Assembly: GCF_007004735.1 (NCBI RefSeq) | Contig: NZ_SSNL01000005.1 | Location: 186,001 to 250,000 of the forward strand | DNA: 64,000 nt | Source of the DNA: Salinigranum halophilum | Lineage (GTDB): Archaea > Halobacteriota > Halobacteria > Halobacteriales > Haloferacaceae | Reading direction: 5' to 3' | Part shown: positions 50,985 to 60,343 of the stretch, one piece after another | Layout of the letters: every line of letters starts with the position of its first letter | Numbering within the stretch: the first letter of the stretch is position 1 | The notes under the pieces: generated by a model | What the model was told of the DNA's origin: nothing | The model's database searches: none | The model's input: the letters and a program-made list of their open reading frames with translations, nothing else | Translations under genes and position numbers: made by a program

Positions 50985-53290
50985 GCGACGCGGACGACGG
51001 CGTGAGCGACGAAGCGACACCCGACCACGACATCCGCGCACTCGACGCACAGACGGTCCAGCGAATCGCGGCCGGTGAGGTAGTCGAGCGGCCCGCTTCG
51101 GTGGTGAAAGAACTCGTCGAGAACAGCCTCGACGCCGACGCCTCGCGCGTCTCGGTCGCCGTCGAGGGCGACGGGACGCGCGAGATTCGAGTCAGGGACG
51201 ACGGCGTCGGGATGACGGAAGCGGCGCTCCGGACGGCCGTCGAGGAGCACACCACCTCCAAGATACGGGACATCGGCGACCTCGAAGCCGGGGTCGGCAC
51301 CCTCGGCTTCCGCGGCGAGGCGCTCCACACCATCGGGGCCGTCTCGCGGCTGACCATCCGCTCGAAGCCGCGCGGCGGGACCAGAGGGACGGAACTCGTC
51401 TACGAGGGCGGCGCGGTCGACTCGGTGCGACCGGCCGGCTGTCCCGAGGGGACCGTCATCGAAGTGTGTGACCTCTTCTTCAACACCCCGGCGCGGCGCA
51501 AGTTCCTGAAGACCGAGGCGACGGAGTTCGACCACATCAACACCGTCGTCACGCAGTACGCGCTCGCCAACCCCGACGTGGCGGTGTCGCTCGAACACGA
51601 CGACCGCGAGGTGTTCGCGACCGAAGGGCGCGGGAGCAGGGAGTCGGCCGTACTGTCGGTGTACGGACGGGCGGTCGCCGAGTCGATGACCGCGGTCGAC
51701 AACGCGACGACCGGGGCGGGCGACTCGACGGCCCGGGTAGACGTCGAGGGCCTCGTCTCTGACCCCGAGACCACCCGGAGCACGCGGGAGTACCTCTCGA
51801 CGTTCGTCAACGGGCGGTACGTGACGAGTTCGGTCCTGCGAGAGGCGGTCCTCGACGCCTACGGCGGGCAGTTGGCACCGGACCGCTACCCCTTCGCGGT
51901 GCTGTTCGTCGACGTTCCCCCCGAGACCGTCGACGTGAACGTCCACCCACGGAAGATGGAGGTGCGCTTCGACGACGAGGCGCAGGTCCGAGCGGCGGTC
52001 CGAGACAGCGTCGAGGCGGCGCTCATCGACTCGGGACTCGTCCGCTCGTCGGCCCCCCGCGGCCGGTCGAAGGCGGAGGAGACGGAGGTCCGGCCGGAAT
52101 CACCCGACTCGGCAGCGGTCAGCGAGCCCGAACGGCGCGGGGGGCGGACCGACGGCCGCCGTTCGGATGCACGGGAGGAGTCTGTGACCGAGTCGCCACG
52201 TGAGTCCAGCGAAGACGGGACAGAACGAACCGAGGATTCCGGACCGGATGCAGCGACGAGTGACCGAGACGGCGCGGCGGCGGAAGTGACCACCGCAGCA
52301 GCCGGCGACGCTGCCGACGACACGCCGGCCGACGCGAACGACGAGCAGTCGGGACCGTGGCACCGACGAGAGGCGGTGAGCGATGCCCACGCGACGGCCG
52401 AGGCCGACGAGTCGAACGCGGGGGCCGGAGCGGAGTCGACCGAGGCGGCGGAGCAGGCCGACCTGCGGTCGGTGTCGACATCGTCGACGTCGAGTCAGTC
52501 CGAGCCGGAGCGCGTCGAGACCGGAGGCGACGACACCGGGGAGGGCGAGACCGACACCGGGCCCGGAGAGTCGACACGAGCCGCGTCGCCGGTGGCGGGA
52601 GGGGTGGTCGGCCCCGCGACGCAGCGGACGCTCTCCGGAGACGACGTCGACCTGGACAGGCAGTTCGACCGACTGCCGCGCCTGCAGGTCCTCGGGCAGT
52701 TACACGAGACGTACATCGTCGCCGCGAGCGAGGAGGGGCTCGTCCTCGTTGACCAGCACGCCGCGGACGAGCGGGTGCACTACGAGCGGTTGCGGGCCGA
52801 GTTGGAAGGTGACACGCCGACGCAGGCGCTGGCCACTCCGGTGGAACTCGAACTCACCGCGCGGGAGGCGGCGCTGTTCGACAGCTACCAGGAGGCGCTC
52901 GCGCAGGTCGGCTTCCACGCCGGCCGGGTCGACGAACGCGTCGTGGCGGTCCGGACCGTGCCGGCCGTCTTCGATGCGACGCTCGACCCCGACCGGCTCC
53001 GAGACGCGCTCACGGGGTTCGTGACCGACGAGGACGGCGGGGGTCGAGAGACCGTCGACGCGGCCGCCGAGGAACTCGTCGCCGACCTCGCGTGTTACCC
53101 GTCGGTCACCGGGAACACCTCGCTCACGGAGGGGAGCGTCGTCGACCTCCTGGAGGCGCTCGACGCCTGCGACAACCCCTACGCGTGTCCGCACGGCCGA
53201 CCGACGGTCATCCGCATCGACCGCGAGGAGATCGAAGACCGGTTCGAGCGGGATTACCCGGGCCACGCAGGGCGGCGGCGCGAGGAGTGA
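50981..53290 (+). CDS. mutL: DNA mismatch repair endonuclease MutL
   Basis: A 769-residue GHKL ATPase. The N-terminal domain has the ATP-lid motifs VVKELVENSLDA, RDDGVGM, GTLGFRGEAL and GTRGTELVYEGG. A very long acidic, Ser/Glu-rich linker (about residues 350-545) follows. The C-terminal domain carries the endonuclease motif DQHAADERVHYE (DQHAx2Ex4E, starting at about 591) and the zinc-site segments ACYPSV and CPHGRP, so it is the nicking type. It starts at a GTG overlapping the Nudix stop. Confidence 0.93.
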   Translation: MSDADDGVSDEATPDHDIRALDAQTVQRIAAGEVVERPASVVKELVENSLDADASRVSVAVEGDGTREIRVRDDGVGMTEAALRTAVEEHTTSKIRDIGDLEAGVGTLGFRGEALHTIGAVSRLTIRSKPRGGTRGTELVYEGGAVDSVRPAGCPEGTVIEVCDLFFNTPARRKFLKTEATEFDHINTVVTQYALANPDVAVSLEHDDREVFATEGRGSRESAVLSVYGRAVAESMTAVDNATTGAGDSTARVDVEGLVSDPETTRSTREYLSTFVNGRYVTSSVLREAVLDAYGGQLAPDRYPFAVLFVDVPPETVDVNVHPRKMEVRFDDEAQVRAAVRDSVEAALIDSGLVRSSAPRGRSKAEETEVRPESPDSAAVSEPERRGGRTDGRRSDAREESVTESPRESSEDGTERTEDSGPDAATSDRDGAAAEVTTAAAGDAADDTPADANDEQSGPWHRREAVSDAHATAEADESNAGAGAESTEAAEQADLRSVSTSSTSSQSEPERVETGGDDTGEGETDTGPGESTRAASPVAGGVVGPATQRTLSGDDVDLDRQFDRLPRLQVLGQLHETYIVAASEEGLVLVDQHAADERVHYERLRAELEGDTPTQALATPVELELTAREAALFDSYQEALAQVGFHAGRVDERVVAVRTVPAVFDATLDPDRLRDALTGFVTDEDGGGRETVDAAAEELVADLACYPSVTGNTSLTEGSVVDLLEALDACDNPYACPHGRPTVIRIDREEIEDRFERDYPGHAGRRREE

Positions 53291-53349
53291 GTCGGTGGCC
53301 GCGCGGGGAGTCGCCCCGGGGCGCGAGCGGCAGCGAACCGGCTGAAAAC

Positions 53350-53358
53350 AGTTAATAT
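53350..53358 (+). promoter_or_regulatory. Box A of the J-domain/ferredoxin gene
   Basis: GTTAATATC is centred about 26 bases before the GTG at 53380 and supports that unusual start as a leaderless GTG. Confidence 0.6.
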
Positions 53359-53379
53359 CACGAGTTCGCTAGTGCCATC

Positions 53380-54135
53380 GTGGACAGCCCCTTCGACGTG
53401 CTCTCGATCGAACCAGACGCGAGCGAAGCGGAAATCGACCGGGCGTACCGCAAGCGCGTTCTGGAGACCCATCCCGACCAGGGCGGCTCGGCCGTGGAGT
53501 TCCAGCGCGTCAGGGCGGCGTACGAACAGGTCAAGTCCGGCGAACTGGTCGACCCCGAGGCCGAGTGGGAGGACCCCGCACCCCCGGCCTCGAACGGACA
53601 CGACGACGGCTCCGAGGCCGAGGCGGCCGAATCGGCGGACGCGGCCGAATCGGAGGGGGCGGACGAGGCAGCCGGCGTCGACGGGGACGCGGACGCGGAC
53701 GCGGACGTGGACGGGCGACGGGTCGAGTTCCTCAACTACGACGTCCTCTCGGACCACGGGTGGAGCCTCGACGACGACGACCTCTTCGAGAAGGCGTCGG
53801 CGGCGGACCTCGCGCCCGACGACTACGGGCGCGTCCTCGTCAGGCCACGGGAGTCACTCCTGGAGGCCGCCGAGGAGCGCGGCTTCACGTGGCCGTACTC
53901 GTGTCGCGGCGGGGCGTGTGCGAACTGTGCCGTCGCGGTCGTCGAGGGGGAGATGGAGATGCCGGCGGGACAGATTCTCACGCCGGAGTTCATCGACCAG
54001 GGCATCCGACTGTCGTGTATCAGCGCGCCGACCACCGACGAGGCGAAGGTCGTCTTCAACGTCAAACACCTGCCCGGGCTCGACGAACTCCGCCTCCCAC
54101 CACGGCAGTTCGACCAGGCGCAGGCCAACGACTGA
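53380..54135 (+). CDS. J-domain/[2Fe-2S] ferredoxin fusion protein
   Basis: A 251-residue protein joining two domains. Residues 1-60 are a DnaJ-type J domain with HPD at 31-33. A low-complexity acidic linker (about 65-112, Ala, Glu and Asp repeats) follows. From about 113 comes a plant-type [2Fe-2S] ferredoxin with Cys175, Cys180, Cys183 and Cys213 in the C-x4-C-x2-C ... C spacing. Haloarchaeal ferredoxins carry an acidic helical insertion, which may be seen in the [14 protein letters not shown] region. The HPD loop would recruit a DnaK-type chaperone to the ferredoxin, perhaps for cluster assembly; this is inference. Confidence 0.87.
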   Translation: MDSPFDVLSIEPDASEAEIDRAYRKRVLETHPDQGGSAVEFQRVRAAYEQVKSGELVDPEAEWEDPAPPASNGHDDGSEAEAAESADAAESEGADEAAGVDGDADADADVDGRRVEFLNYDVLSDHGWSLDDDDLFEKASAADLAPDDYGRVLVRPRESLLEAAEERGFTWPYSCRGGACANCAVAVVEGEMEMPAGQILTPEFIDQGIRLSCISAPTTDEAKVVFNVKHLPGLDELRLPPRQFDQAQAND

Positions 54136-54187
54136 CCCACGGGCGCAATCGCCCGGACTTTTGTACGGGAGCGTCGAAGCCGGGGGT

Positions 54188-55147
54188 ATGACAGACCTCG
54201 TGACCTTCGGCGAGACGATGCTTCGACTCTCGCCGCCGCGCGGTGAGCGGCTCGAACGGACCCGTTCGTTCGACGTCCAGGCGGGCGGGGCCGAGAGCAA
54301 CGTCGCCGTGGCGGCCTCGCTGCTCGGACTCGACTCGGTGTGGCTCTCGAAACTCCCCGACTCACCGCTCGGTCGGCGGGTCGTGCGCGAACTCCGCGGT
54401 CACGGCGTCCGGACCGGCGTCGTGTGGGACAAACGCGACGAGAAGCGCCTCGGGACCTACTACCTCGAACACGGCGGCGCGCCGCGCGGGACGGAGGTCA
54501 TCTACGACCGGGCCGACGCCTCGGTGACGACGGCGACGCCCGAGGAGCTCGCGACGGGCGTCGTCGCGAACGCGGACACCTTCTACACCAGCGGCATCAC
54601 CCCCGCACTCTCGGAGACGCTCCGAGAGACGACGGCCGCGCTGTTCGAGGTCGCGACGCAGGGCGGGACGACGACGGCGTTCGACCTGAACTACCGGTCG
54701 AAGCTGTGGTCGCCCACAGCGGCGAAGGAGACGTACGAGGCGCTCTTGCCCCACGTGGACGTGCTGTTCGCGGCCGAGCGCGACGCCCGCGAGGTCCTCG
54801 ACCGCGACGGCGACGCGGTCCAGCTCGCACACGGCCTGGCGACGGAGTTCGGCTCCGACACGGTCGTCCTCACCCGCGGGGAGCAGGGCGCGCTGGGCAT
54901 CCGCGGCGGCGAGGTGTACGAGCAGCCGGTGTTCGAGGCCGACACGTTCGACGCCATCGGCACGGGCGACGCCTTCGTCGGCGGCTTTCTCACCGCTCGG
55001 GCCGCGGGAGCCGACGTCGAGCGGTGTCTCACCTACGGCGCGGCGACGGCCTCGCTCAAACGGACCATCGACGGCGACCTCGCGCTGGTCACGCCCGCGG
55101 AGGTCGAGGCGGTCATCGCCGAGGACGGCGACAGTATCTCGCGGTAG
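54188..55147 (+). CDS. kdgK: PfkB-family kinase, probable 2-keto-3-deoxygluconate kinase
   Basis: A 319-residue ribokinase-fold sugar kinase. It begins [20 protein letters not shown]; the signature for sugar binding is [18 protein letters not shown], and the ATP site with the catalytic Asp is [14 protein letters not shown]. Among archaeal relatives this combination is typical of KDG kinase, which phosphorylates 2-keto-3-deoxygluconate in the semi-phosphorylative Entner-Doudoroff pathway used by haloarchaea. Fructokinase or a related sugar kinase is the alternative. It is followed by the lipoamide-dehydrogenase-like gene. Confidence 0.83.
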   Translation: MTDLVTFGETMLRLSPPRGERLERTRSFDVQAGGAESNVAVAASLLGLDSVWLSKLPDSPLGRRVVRELRGHGVRTGVVWDKRDEKRLGTYYLEHGGAPRGTEVIYDRADASVTTATPEELATGVVANADTFYTSGITPALSETLRETTAALFEVATQGGTTTAFDLNYRSKLWSPTAAKETYEALLPHVDVLFAAERDAREVLDRDGDAVQLAHGLATEFGSDTVVLTRGEQGALGIRGGEVYEQPVFEADTFDAIGTGDAFVGGFLTARAAGADVERCLTYGAATASLKRTIDGDLALVTPAEVEAVIAEDGDSISR

Positions 55148-55239
55148 ACGGGGCGCGGGCGTCGCCGCGACGGCGCGGGTCGGCGTCCGAGACGCACGAC
55201 CACCGCAACCACTTTCCTGCTCTCCGGCGGACTCGGGGT

Positions 55240-56649
55240 ATGCACGTCGCGCTCATCGGTGCGTACGGGAGTGCCGGAACCGCCGTCGCCGGCCGCCTCG
55301 TCGACCACCTCGGGGACGAACTCTCGCGGCTGACGCTCGTCGACGATGGCGACCCCGGCGGGGGGCTCTGTATCCTCCGGGGCTGTATGCCGTCGAAGGA
55401 GGTCATCTCGGCCGCGGGCCACCGCTACAGCGCCCGCCACGACGACCGGCTGCGCGGGACGACACCGGAGTTGGACCTCGAACGAGTGGTCGAGACGAAG
55501 GACGGCCACGTCGAGAACTTCGCGCGCCACCGCCGGGCGGCCGTCCACGACATGGCCGAACGGGAGGGCGTCGAGTTCCGTCACGAGCGGGCGACGTTCG
55601 TCGACGACCGGACGCTCAGACTCGCCCCGAGCGGCGACGAACTCACCCCCGACTACGTCGTCGTCGCCACCGGGTCGACCATCAACGTCCCGGACCTGCC
55701 CGGCATCGACACGGTCGACCCGCTCACGAGCGCGGACGTCCTCGACGCCACCTCGCTGCCCGAGTCGGGCGTCGTCATGGGGTTCGGGTACATCGGGCTG
55801 GAGCTGGTGCCCTACCTGGCCGAAGCCGGCGTCGACCTCACCGTCGTCGAACACGACGCGCGCCCGCTGGACGAGGCCGACCCCGACTTCGGCGACGAGC
55901 TGCTCGACATCTACCGCGAGGAGTTCGATATCGAGGTGCTCACCCACGCGTACGAACAGCGGGTCGAGGCGACAGACGAGGGTGTCCGGATGCATCTCGA
56001 ACACGACGGAGAGGCGGAGACGCGCGAGGCAGCGGCGCTCTTCGTCTTCACGGGGCGGCGGCCGGACGTGGACGGGCTCGGCCTAGAGAACACCGCCGTC
56101 GAGCCGGGACGAGGATGGGTCGACGACACGATGCAGGCGCGCGAGGACCCCCGGCTGTTCGTCGTCGGCGACGTGAACGGGAAAGAACCCATCCTCCACG
56201 TCGCCAAGGAACAGGGGTTCGTCGCGGCCGACAACATCCTTGCGCACGCGACGGGCACAGAGCTGGTCGAGTACCAGAACGTCCACCACCACGTCGTCTT
56301 CTCGGCGGCGGGCGTCTACCCCTACGTCCGCGTCGGCCACTCGGCGGCGTCTGCCACAGAAGCCGGAATCGACCACGTCACGGTCACGCGACGCGCCAGC
56401 GACGACGGCGTGTTCAAGACGAAGGCCGCCCCCCGGGGGCTGGCGACGCTCGTCGTCCGCGGCGACGGGACCGTGTTGGGGTATCAGGGGATGCACTATC
56501 ACGCGGACGTGATGGCGAAGACGATGCAGTTCGCCGTCGAGATGGGGCTCGACGTCCACGAGGTCCCCGACCGGGCGTACCACCCCACGACCCCGGAAAT
56601 CCTCGACGGACTGTTCCGCGAAGCGAAAGCCGAACTCGCAGAGCGGTAG
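55240..56649 (+). CDS. Dihydrolipoamide-dehydrogenase-like flavoprotein
   Basis: A 469-residue pyridine nucleotide-disulphide oxidoreductase. FAD-binding starts at HVALIGAYGSAGTAVAG, which lacks the third Gly of the standard GxGxxG; the redox pair is in CILRGCMPSK (two Cys four residues apart); the NAD site is GFGYIGLELVPYLAEAG; FAD contact is FVVGDVNGKEPI; the late YHPTTPE holds the catalytic His-Glu pair. It is not next to any lipoyl E2, so its substrate may be free lipoamide, mercuric ion, or another disulphide. Confidence 0.85.
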   Translation: MHVALIGAYGSAGTAVAGRLVDHLGDELSRLTLVDDGDPGGGLCILRGCMPSKEVISAAGHRYSARHDDRLRGTTPELDLERVVETKDGHVENFARHRRAAVHDMAEREGVEFRHERATFVDDRTLRLAPSGDELTPDYVVVATGSTINVPDLPGIDTVDPLTSADVLDATSLPESGVVMGFGYIGLELVPYLAEAGVDLTVVEHDARPLDEADPDFGDELLDIYREEFDIEVLTHAYEQRVEATDEGVRMHLEHDGEAETREAAALFVFTGRRPDVDGLGLENTAVEPGRGWVDDTMQAREDPRLFVVGDVNGKEPILHVAKEQGFVAADNILAHATGTELVEYQNVHHHVVFSAAGVYPYVRVGHSAASATEAGIDHVTVTRRASDDGVFKTKAAPRGLATLVVRGDGTVLGYQGMHYHADVMAKTMQFAVEMGLDVHEVPDRAYHPTTPEILDGLFREAKAELAER

Positions 56650-56652
56650 TCA

Positions 56653-57102
56653 CTAGAGCTCTGATTCGAGCGGTTCGATGTCGACCTGGCGGATGACGAA
56701 GAACGCGAGAATGAGCACAGCCAAGAGGAGCGTGAACGACCCCGCCGCGACGAAGGCGTCTTCGATGGAGGCGTACTCACCCGGACGGTAGCTGATGACC
56801 TTCCGGGCGATGGCGATGAGCGCCGCGTTGATGACGATGCGGATGACGGGCTCGTTCCGGCTGAAAGCGATTACGGTCTGGAACACCTCGACGATAATCA
56901 AGAGGAGGAGGACGGTGTCGATGAGGTCGATGACGGCGTTGGGGTCGGTGAATCGCCCCGAGACGAGCAGTTCGTACAGGGACAGTCCGAGGTCGAAGAC
57001 GCCGATGGCAAACAGCGCCACCAGGAAGTACGCGGCCCCCATCTCTAGCCACCGCATCACGCGCTCTGACTGGATAGCGAACGACTCGATATCGAGCGGC
57101 AC
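56653..57102 (-). CDS. PsiE-like four-helix membrane protein
   Basis: A 149-residue integral membrane protein with four hydrophobic helices, about 18-40, 58-82, 88-105 and 118-138. The segment ELLVSGRFTDPNAVIDLIDTVLLLLIIVEVFQT resembles the PsiE phosphate-starvation-inducible family. Length and topology agree with the family. No function is established for PsiE. It converges with the flavoprotein gene, leaving only three bases between stops. Confidence 0.8.
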   Translation of the reverse strand: MPLDIESFAIQSERVMRWLEMGAAYFLVALFAIGVFDLGLSLYELLVSGRFTDPNAVIDLIDTVLLLLIIVEVFQTVIAFSRNEPVIRIVINAALIAIARKVISYRPGEYASIEDAFVAAGSFTLLLAVLILAFFVIRQVDIEPLESEL

Positions 57103-57191
57103 GGTCCGAGCGAGGGACCGAACCGTCCAAAGGGTTGTGGCAGCGCGCGGGACGAGGGCGGCCCGCCACGGTCGCAGCGTTCGTCGGGAGG

Positions 57192-58625
57192 TCAGCGTTC
57201 GTCGGCGTCAGGTGACACGTTCGACTGCGCCCCCGGGTCCGACGCTCTCTCCTCGGTCGCGCTCTCGTCACCGTCAGTTGTGGCCGCCGCGTCGTCGACG
57301 ACCGGGCGGATGCGGACCCGGCGGATACGGTGACCGTCGACGCGCTCGACGTCAAGGGAGACGTCGTCGACGACGACGCTGTCGCCGACGTCGCCGATGC
57401 GGCCGAGTTCGGCGTTGATGAGCCCGGCGACGGTCTCGAACTCGCCCTCGGTGACGAGGTCGACGCCGAGGACGTCGTTCACCTCGCCCACGGTCACCTC
57501 GCCTTTGACCACGAGACCGTCCGTCGTGGGACGGATGAGCCGTTCCTCGCCCACCTCGAATATCTCCCCGACGATCTCCTCGAGGATGTCCTCGACGGTG
57601 AGAATCCCCTCGGTCTCGCCGAACTCGTCGCGGACGATGACCATCGTGACGCGTTCTTTCTGCATCTCGGCGAGGAGGTCGTCGATCTCGCGGCCCTCGG
57701 GGACCTGCAGGGTGGGGAGGAGGACGTCGTCGAGCGTGTCACCCTCGCGGCGGGCGCGCTCGGCGTCGCGGATGTCGGCAATCCCGACGACGTGGTCGAG
57801 CGTACCCTGGTAGACGGGGACCCGCGTGAGGCGGTTCGTCGCACACACTTCGATGACCTCGTCGAGGGGCGTCTCCACGTCGACGGCGACGAGGTTCACC
57901 CGTGGGACCATCACTTCCCGCGCGGTTGTCGAGCCGAGTTCGAAGACGCCCTCGACCATCTCGTGTTCGGTCTCCTCGATCGCGCCGACGCGCTCGCCCG
58001 TCTTCAGGAGTGCCTCGATCTCCTCGCGGGTGATGTAGGGGCGCTCGATGTCGCTGCCGCCGCCGGTGAACCGGTTGAGTCCGCGGGAGACGACGTCGAA
58101 GAGGGAGACGAGCGGGAAGAGCAGGCGCTCGATGGTCCGGAGCGGGCCCGCGACGCGGAGCGCGAGGCGTTCGGCGTTGGCGACACCGTACGACTTGGGC
58201 GTAATCTCGCCGAAGACGAGGACGAGCGCGCTCATACCGAGCGTCGTCGCGACGACGGCGAGTTCGGGCGAGAGCGTCGCCGCCAGGAGGACCGAGGCGA
58301 TACTCGCCATCGCGATGTTGACCATGTTGTTTCCGACGAGGATGGTGACGAGGAGTCGGTGCGGGTCCTCGCGAAGTCGCTGGAGCACCACGGCGCGCGG
58401 GTCGACCTCCTCGTCGGTTTCGAGGAGAGCCGAGAGGCGGTGCCGTTCCATCGAGAAGATGGCGATCTCGCTCCCGGAGAAGAACGCGGAGACGCCGAGG
58501 AGCACGACGATGGCGGCTGCGCCGAGGACGGCCGTGGTCGGGGTGAGGACCGTATCGGTCGCCGTCTGTGCGAGCGCACCGGCCGTCGACGCGCGCTCGA
58601 CGACGAACGGCAAGGCGGCAGTCAT
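57192..58625 (-). CDS. CNNM/CorC-family membrane protein with CBS pair
   Basis: A 477-residue protein with an N-terminal CNNM (DUF21) membrane domain of three or four helices (about 38-190; FFSGSEIAIFSMERHRL, GNNMVNIAMASI, FGEITPKSYG), a CBS pair (about 225-345; VPVYQGTLDHVVGI ... DEFGETEGILTVEDILEEIVG) and a CorC/HlyC domain (from about 360). The Asp/Glu-rich tail is haloarchaeal. The family moves or senses magnesium and cobalt. It diverges from no promoter-sharing partner; a long gap follows. Confidence 0.88.
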   Translation of the reverse strand: MTAALPFVVERASTAGALAQTATDTVLTPTTAVLGAAAIVVLLGVSAFFSGSEIAIFSMERHRLSALLETDEEVDPRAVVLQRLREDPHRLLVTILVGNNMVNIAMASIASVLLAATLSPELAVVATTLGMSALVLVFGEITPKSYGVANAERLALRVAGPLRTIERLLFPLVSLFDVVSRGLNRFTGGGSDIERPYITREEIEALLKTGERVGAIEETEHEMVEGVFELGSTTAREVMVPRVNLVAVDVETPLDEVIEVCATNRLTRVPVYQGTLDHVVGIADIRDAERARREGDTLDDVLLPTLQVPEGREIDDLLAEMQKERVTMVIVRDEFGETEGILTVEDILEEIVGEIFEVGEERLIRPTTDGLVVKGEVTVGEVNDVLGVDLVTEGEFETVAGLINAELGRIGDVGDSVVVDDVSLDVERVDGHRIRRVRIRPVVDDAAATTDGDESATEERASDPGAQSNVSPDADER

Positions 58626-58818
58626 GTGTGCTCCACCCGAGTGGGCTGTCGGCGCGGTTGTCGCCGGTGCCCCGTCCGGACGAGGCGAGAAAGACCCGGG
58701 GGGCAGTCACGTGTCCGACGGAGAGTCATAGCCGAGGATGGAGCGACGAGCGGTTAGTTCCTATGGGTGACGTGGGTTCGCGCGGGCGACGGCCGGCCGA
58801 GACGACGGAGCGGGCCGC

Positions 58819-59079
58819 TCACCGGTTCTCTTCGAGAGAGAGGTACGACCCTTCCTGTGCGGTCAGCCAGGCTGTCGTCCGCGGGAGGTCCTCCGAGGGG
58901 ACCCGCGGGAAGATGGTACACTCGTCGGGCGCGTCGTCGTACTCCTCGACGTGACCGCAGAAGTGTCTCACAGTGTCGGCGTCAGCGTCCGGTTCGGGCC
59001 CGAGGTCGAGACCGAACGGGGCTGCGTCCCGACTCGCCCCCCCGGTGGAGCCGGCGTCGCAGTCGTTCGTGTCAGACAT
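58819..59079 (-). CDS. Small uncharacterised protein with conserved C-terminal domain
   Basis: An 86-residue protein with a disordered acidic N-terminus (about 1-35) and a compact domain ending PDECTIFPRVPSEDLPRTT and then AWLTAQEGSYLSLEENR. It has one Cys in the domain and one just before it (VRHFCGH). The fold is probably a small beta sheet with a helix. This C-terminal pattern is widespread in haloarchaea but its function is unknown. A GATAAAATC box at about 59098-59106, 26 bases from the ATG, makes it leaderless. Confidence 0.78.
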   Translation of the reverse strand: MSDTNDCDAGSTGGASRDAAPFGLDLGPEPDADADTVRHFCGHVEEYDDAPDECTIFPRVPSEDLPRTTAWLTAQEGSYLSLEENR

Positions 59080-59277
59080 ATACAGTATCCTCGGTCCAGA
59101 TTTTATCCATGGTCGTTAATGTAGTTTTCCATCGACGGACCGGATTTCAGGGCGAAACCACGTGACAGAGTACCGAAAACCACGATCAGGACGACGCGAC
59201 GCCTCCGGCGTGGGCGGGACGGCGAGCGACGGACACCGGCGGAACGCGTTAAGTGTCGCCGCAGCGAACAGACGTCC

Positions 59278-60171
59278 ATGCCGCCAGCCGACGACGACCG
59301 TACGCGGGAGGAGCGACTCACCACGTTCGACGTCGCCGTCCGCGAGGTGATGCGGCGGGACGTCGAGACCGTCACGCCGGACGCCTCGGCGCGGACGCTG
59401 GTCCGACAGCTCCACGAGGCCGACGTCGGGTCCGTCCTCGTCGTCGACAGGACGGGCGCGCCGGTCGGTATCGTCACCGACTCGGACGTCCTCGCGCTCG
59501 TCGTCGCCGACAGCCCGCTCGACGAGACGACCGCTGCCGACTGTCTGTCCGCGCCGGTCGTGACGGTCGACGCCGAAGCCGGTATCGAGACGGCCGCCGA
59601 GGCCCTCCGCGAACACGGCATCGACCAGGTCCCCGTTCTCGACGACGGTGCGCTCGCCGGCGTCGTCTCGGTCCGGGAGCTCTCGTACTATCTGCCGGGA
59701 CTGTCGCTGTCGGACGTGACAACGCGAAGCGGCGGGGAGTACGCGTACGAGGACCGCGCCGCGCCTGGCATCGACGTCGGCGACGTCGCCCGGTTCTCGA
59801 AGCGGCTCGGCGACGGCGACGTCCGGGCGTTCGCCCGCGCGAGCGGCGACGAGAACCCGCTGCACCTCGACGCCGAGTACGCCGAGACGACCCGATTCGG
59901 ACACCGAATCGCCCACGGCGTCCTCACGCTCGGTGTCGTGAGCGCCGCGCTCGCCCGGTTGCCCGGGCTCGTCATCTACCTCTCACAGAGCGTCCGGTTC
60001 GTCGGCCCGGTCGCGGTCGGGGACCGCGTGACCGCCGTCTGTGAGGTGGTCGACGCCCTCGGCGGGGGCCGGTTCCGGCTCCACACGACCGTGTACGACG
60101 ACGACGGCGAGCAGGTCATCGAGGGCGAGGCCGTCGTCTTAGTCGAGCCCGACGAGGAAGCGCGCGCGTGA
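59278..60171 (+). CDS. CBS-pair and MaoC-like dehydratase fusion protein
   Basis: A 297-residue fusion. Residues about 15-140 are two CBS domains (VREVMRRDVETVTPDASART; ADCLSAPVVTVDAEAGIETA). Residues about 165-285 are a MaoC hot-dog fold with the catalytic Asp191 and His196 (ASGDENPLHLD) and the following GHRIAHGVL. MaoC-type enzymes hydrate enoyl-CoA. CBS domains bind adenosine nucleotides, so the activity may be energy-controlled. An SDR gene 170 bases downstream would be a natural partner in fatty-acid or polyhydroxyalkanoate metabolism. Confidence 0.87.
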   Translation: MPPADDDRTREERLTTFDVAVREVMRRDVETVTPDASARTLVRQLHEADVGSVLVVDRTGAPVGIVTDSDVLALVVADSPLDETTAADCLSAPVVTVDAEAGIETAAEALREHGIDQVPVLDDGALAGVVSVRELSYYLPGLSLSDVTTRSGGEYAYEDRAAPGIDVGDVARFSKRLGDGDVRAFARASGDENPLHLDAEYAETTRFGHRIAHGVLTLGVVSAALARLPGLVIYLSQSVRFVGPVAVGDRVTAVCEVVDALGGGRFRLHTTVYDDDGEQVIEGEAVVLVEPDEEARA

Positions 60172-60343
60172 GAGGCCACAACTGTCGTTCCGTGTCCCGT
60201 CACGCTCTCGGAACGTTGCGGCGGGACACCAGTACTGGCGTACGGCACTGCCGACGACAGCGTCGGCACGGACAGAGGACCCACACCGAGACGGAACCAC
60301 GCGCCGACGCATCTTTTATGTCGTCTCCGACCACGGATGAGGT

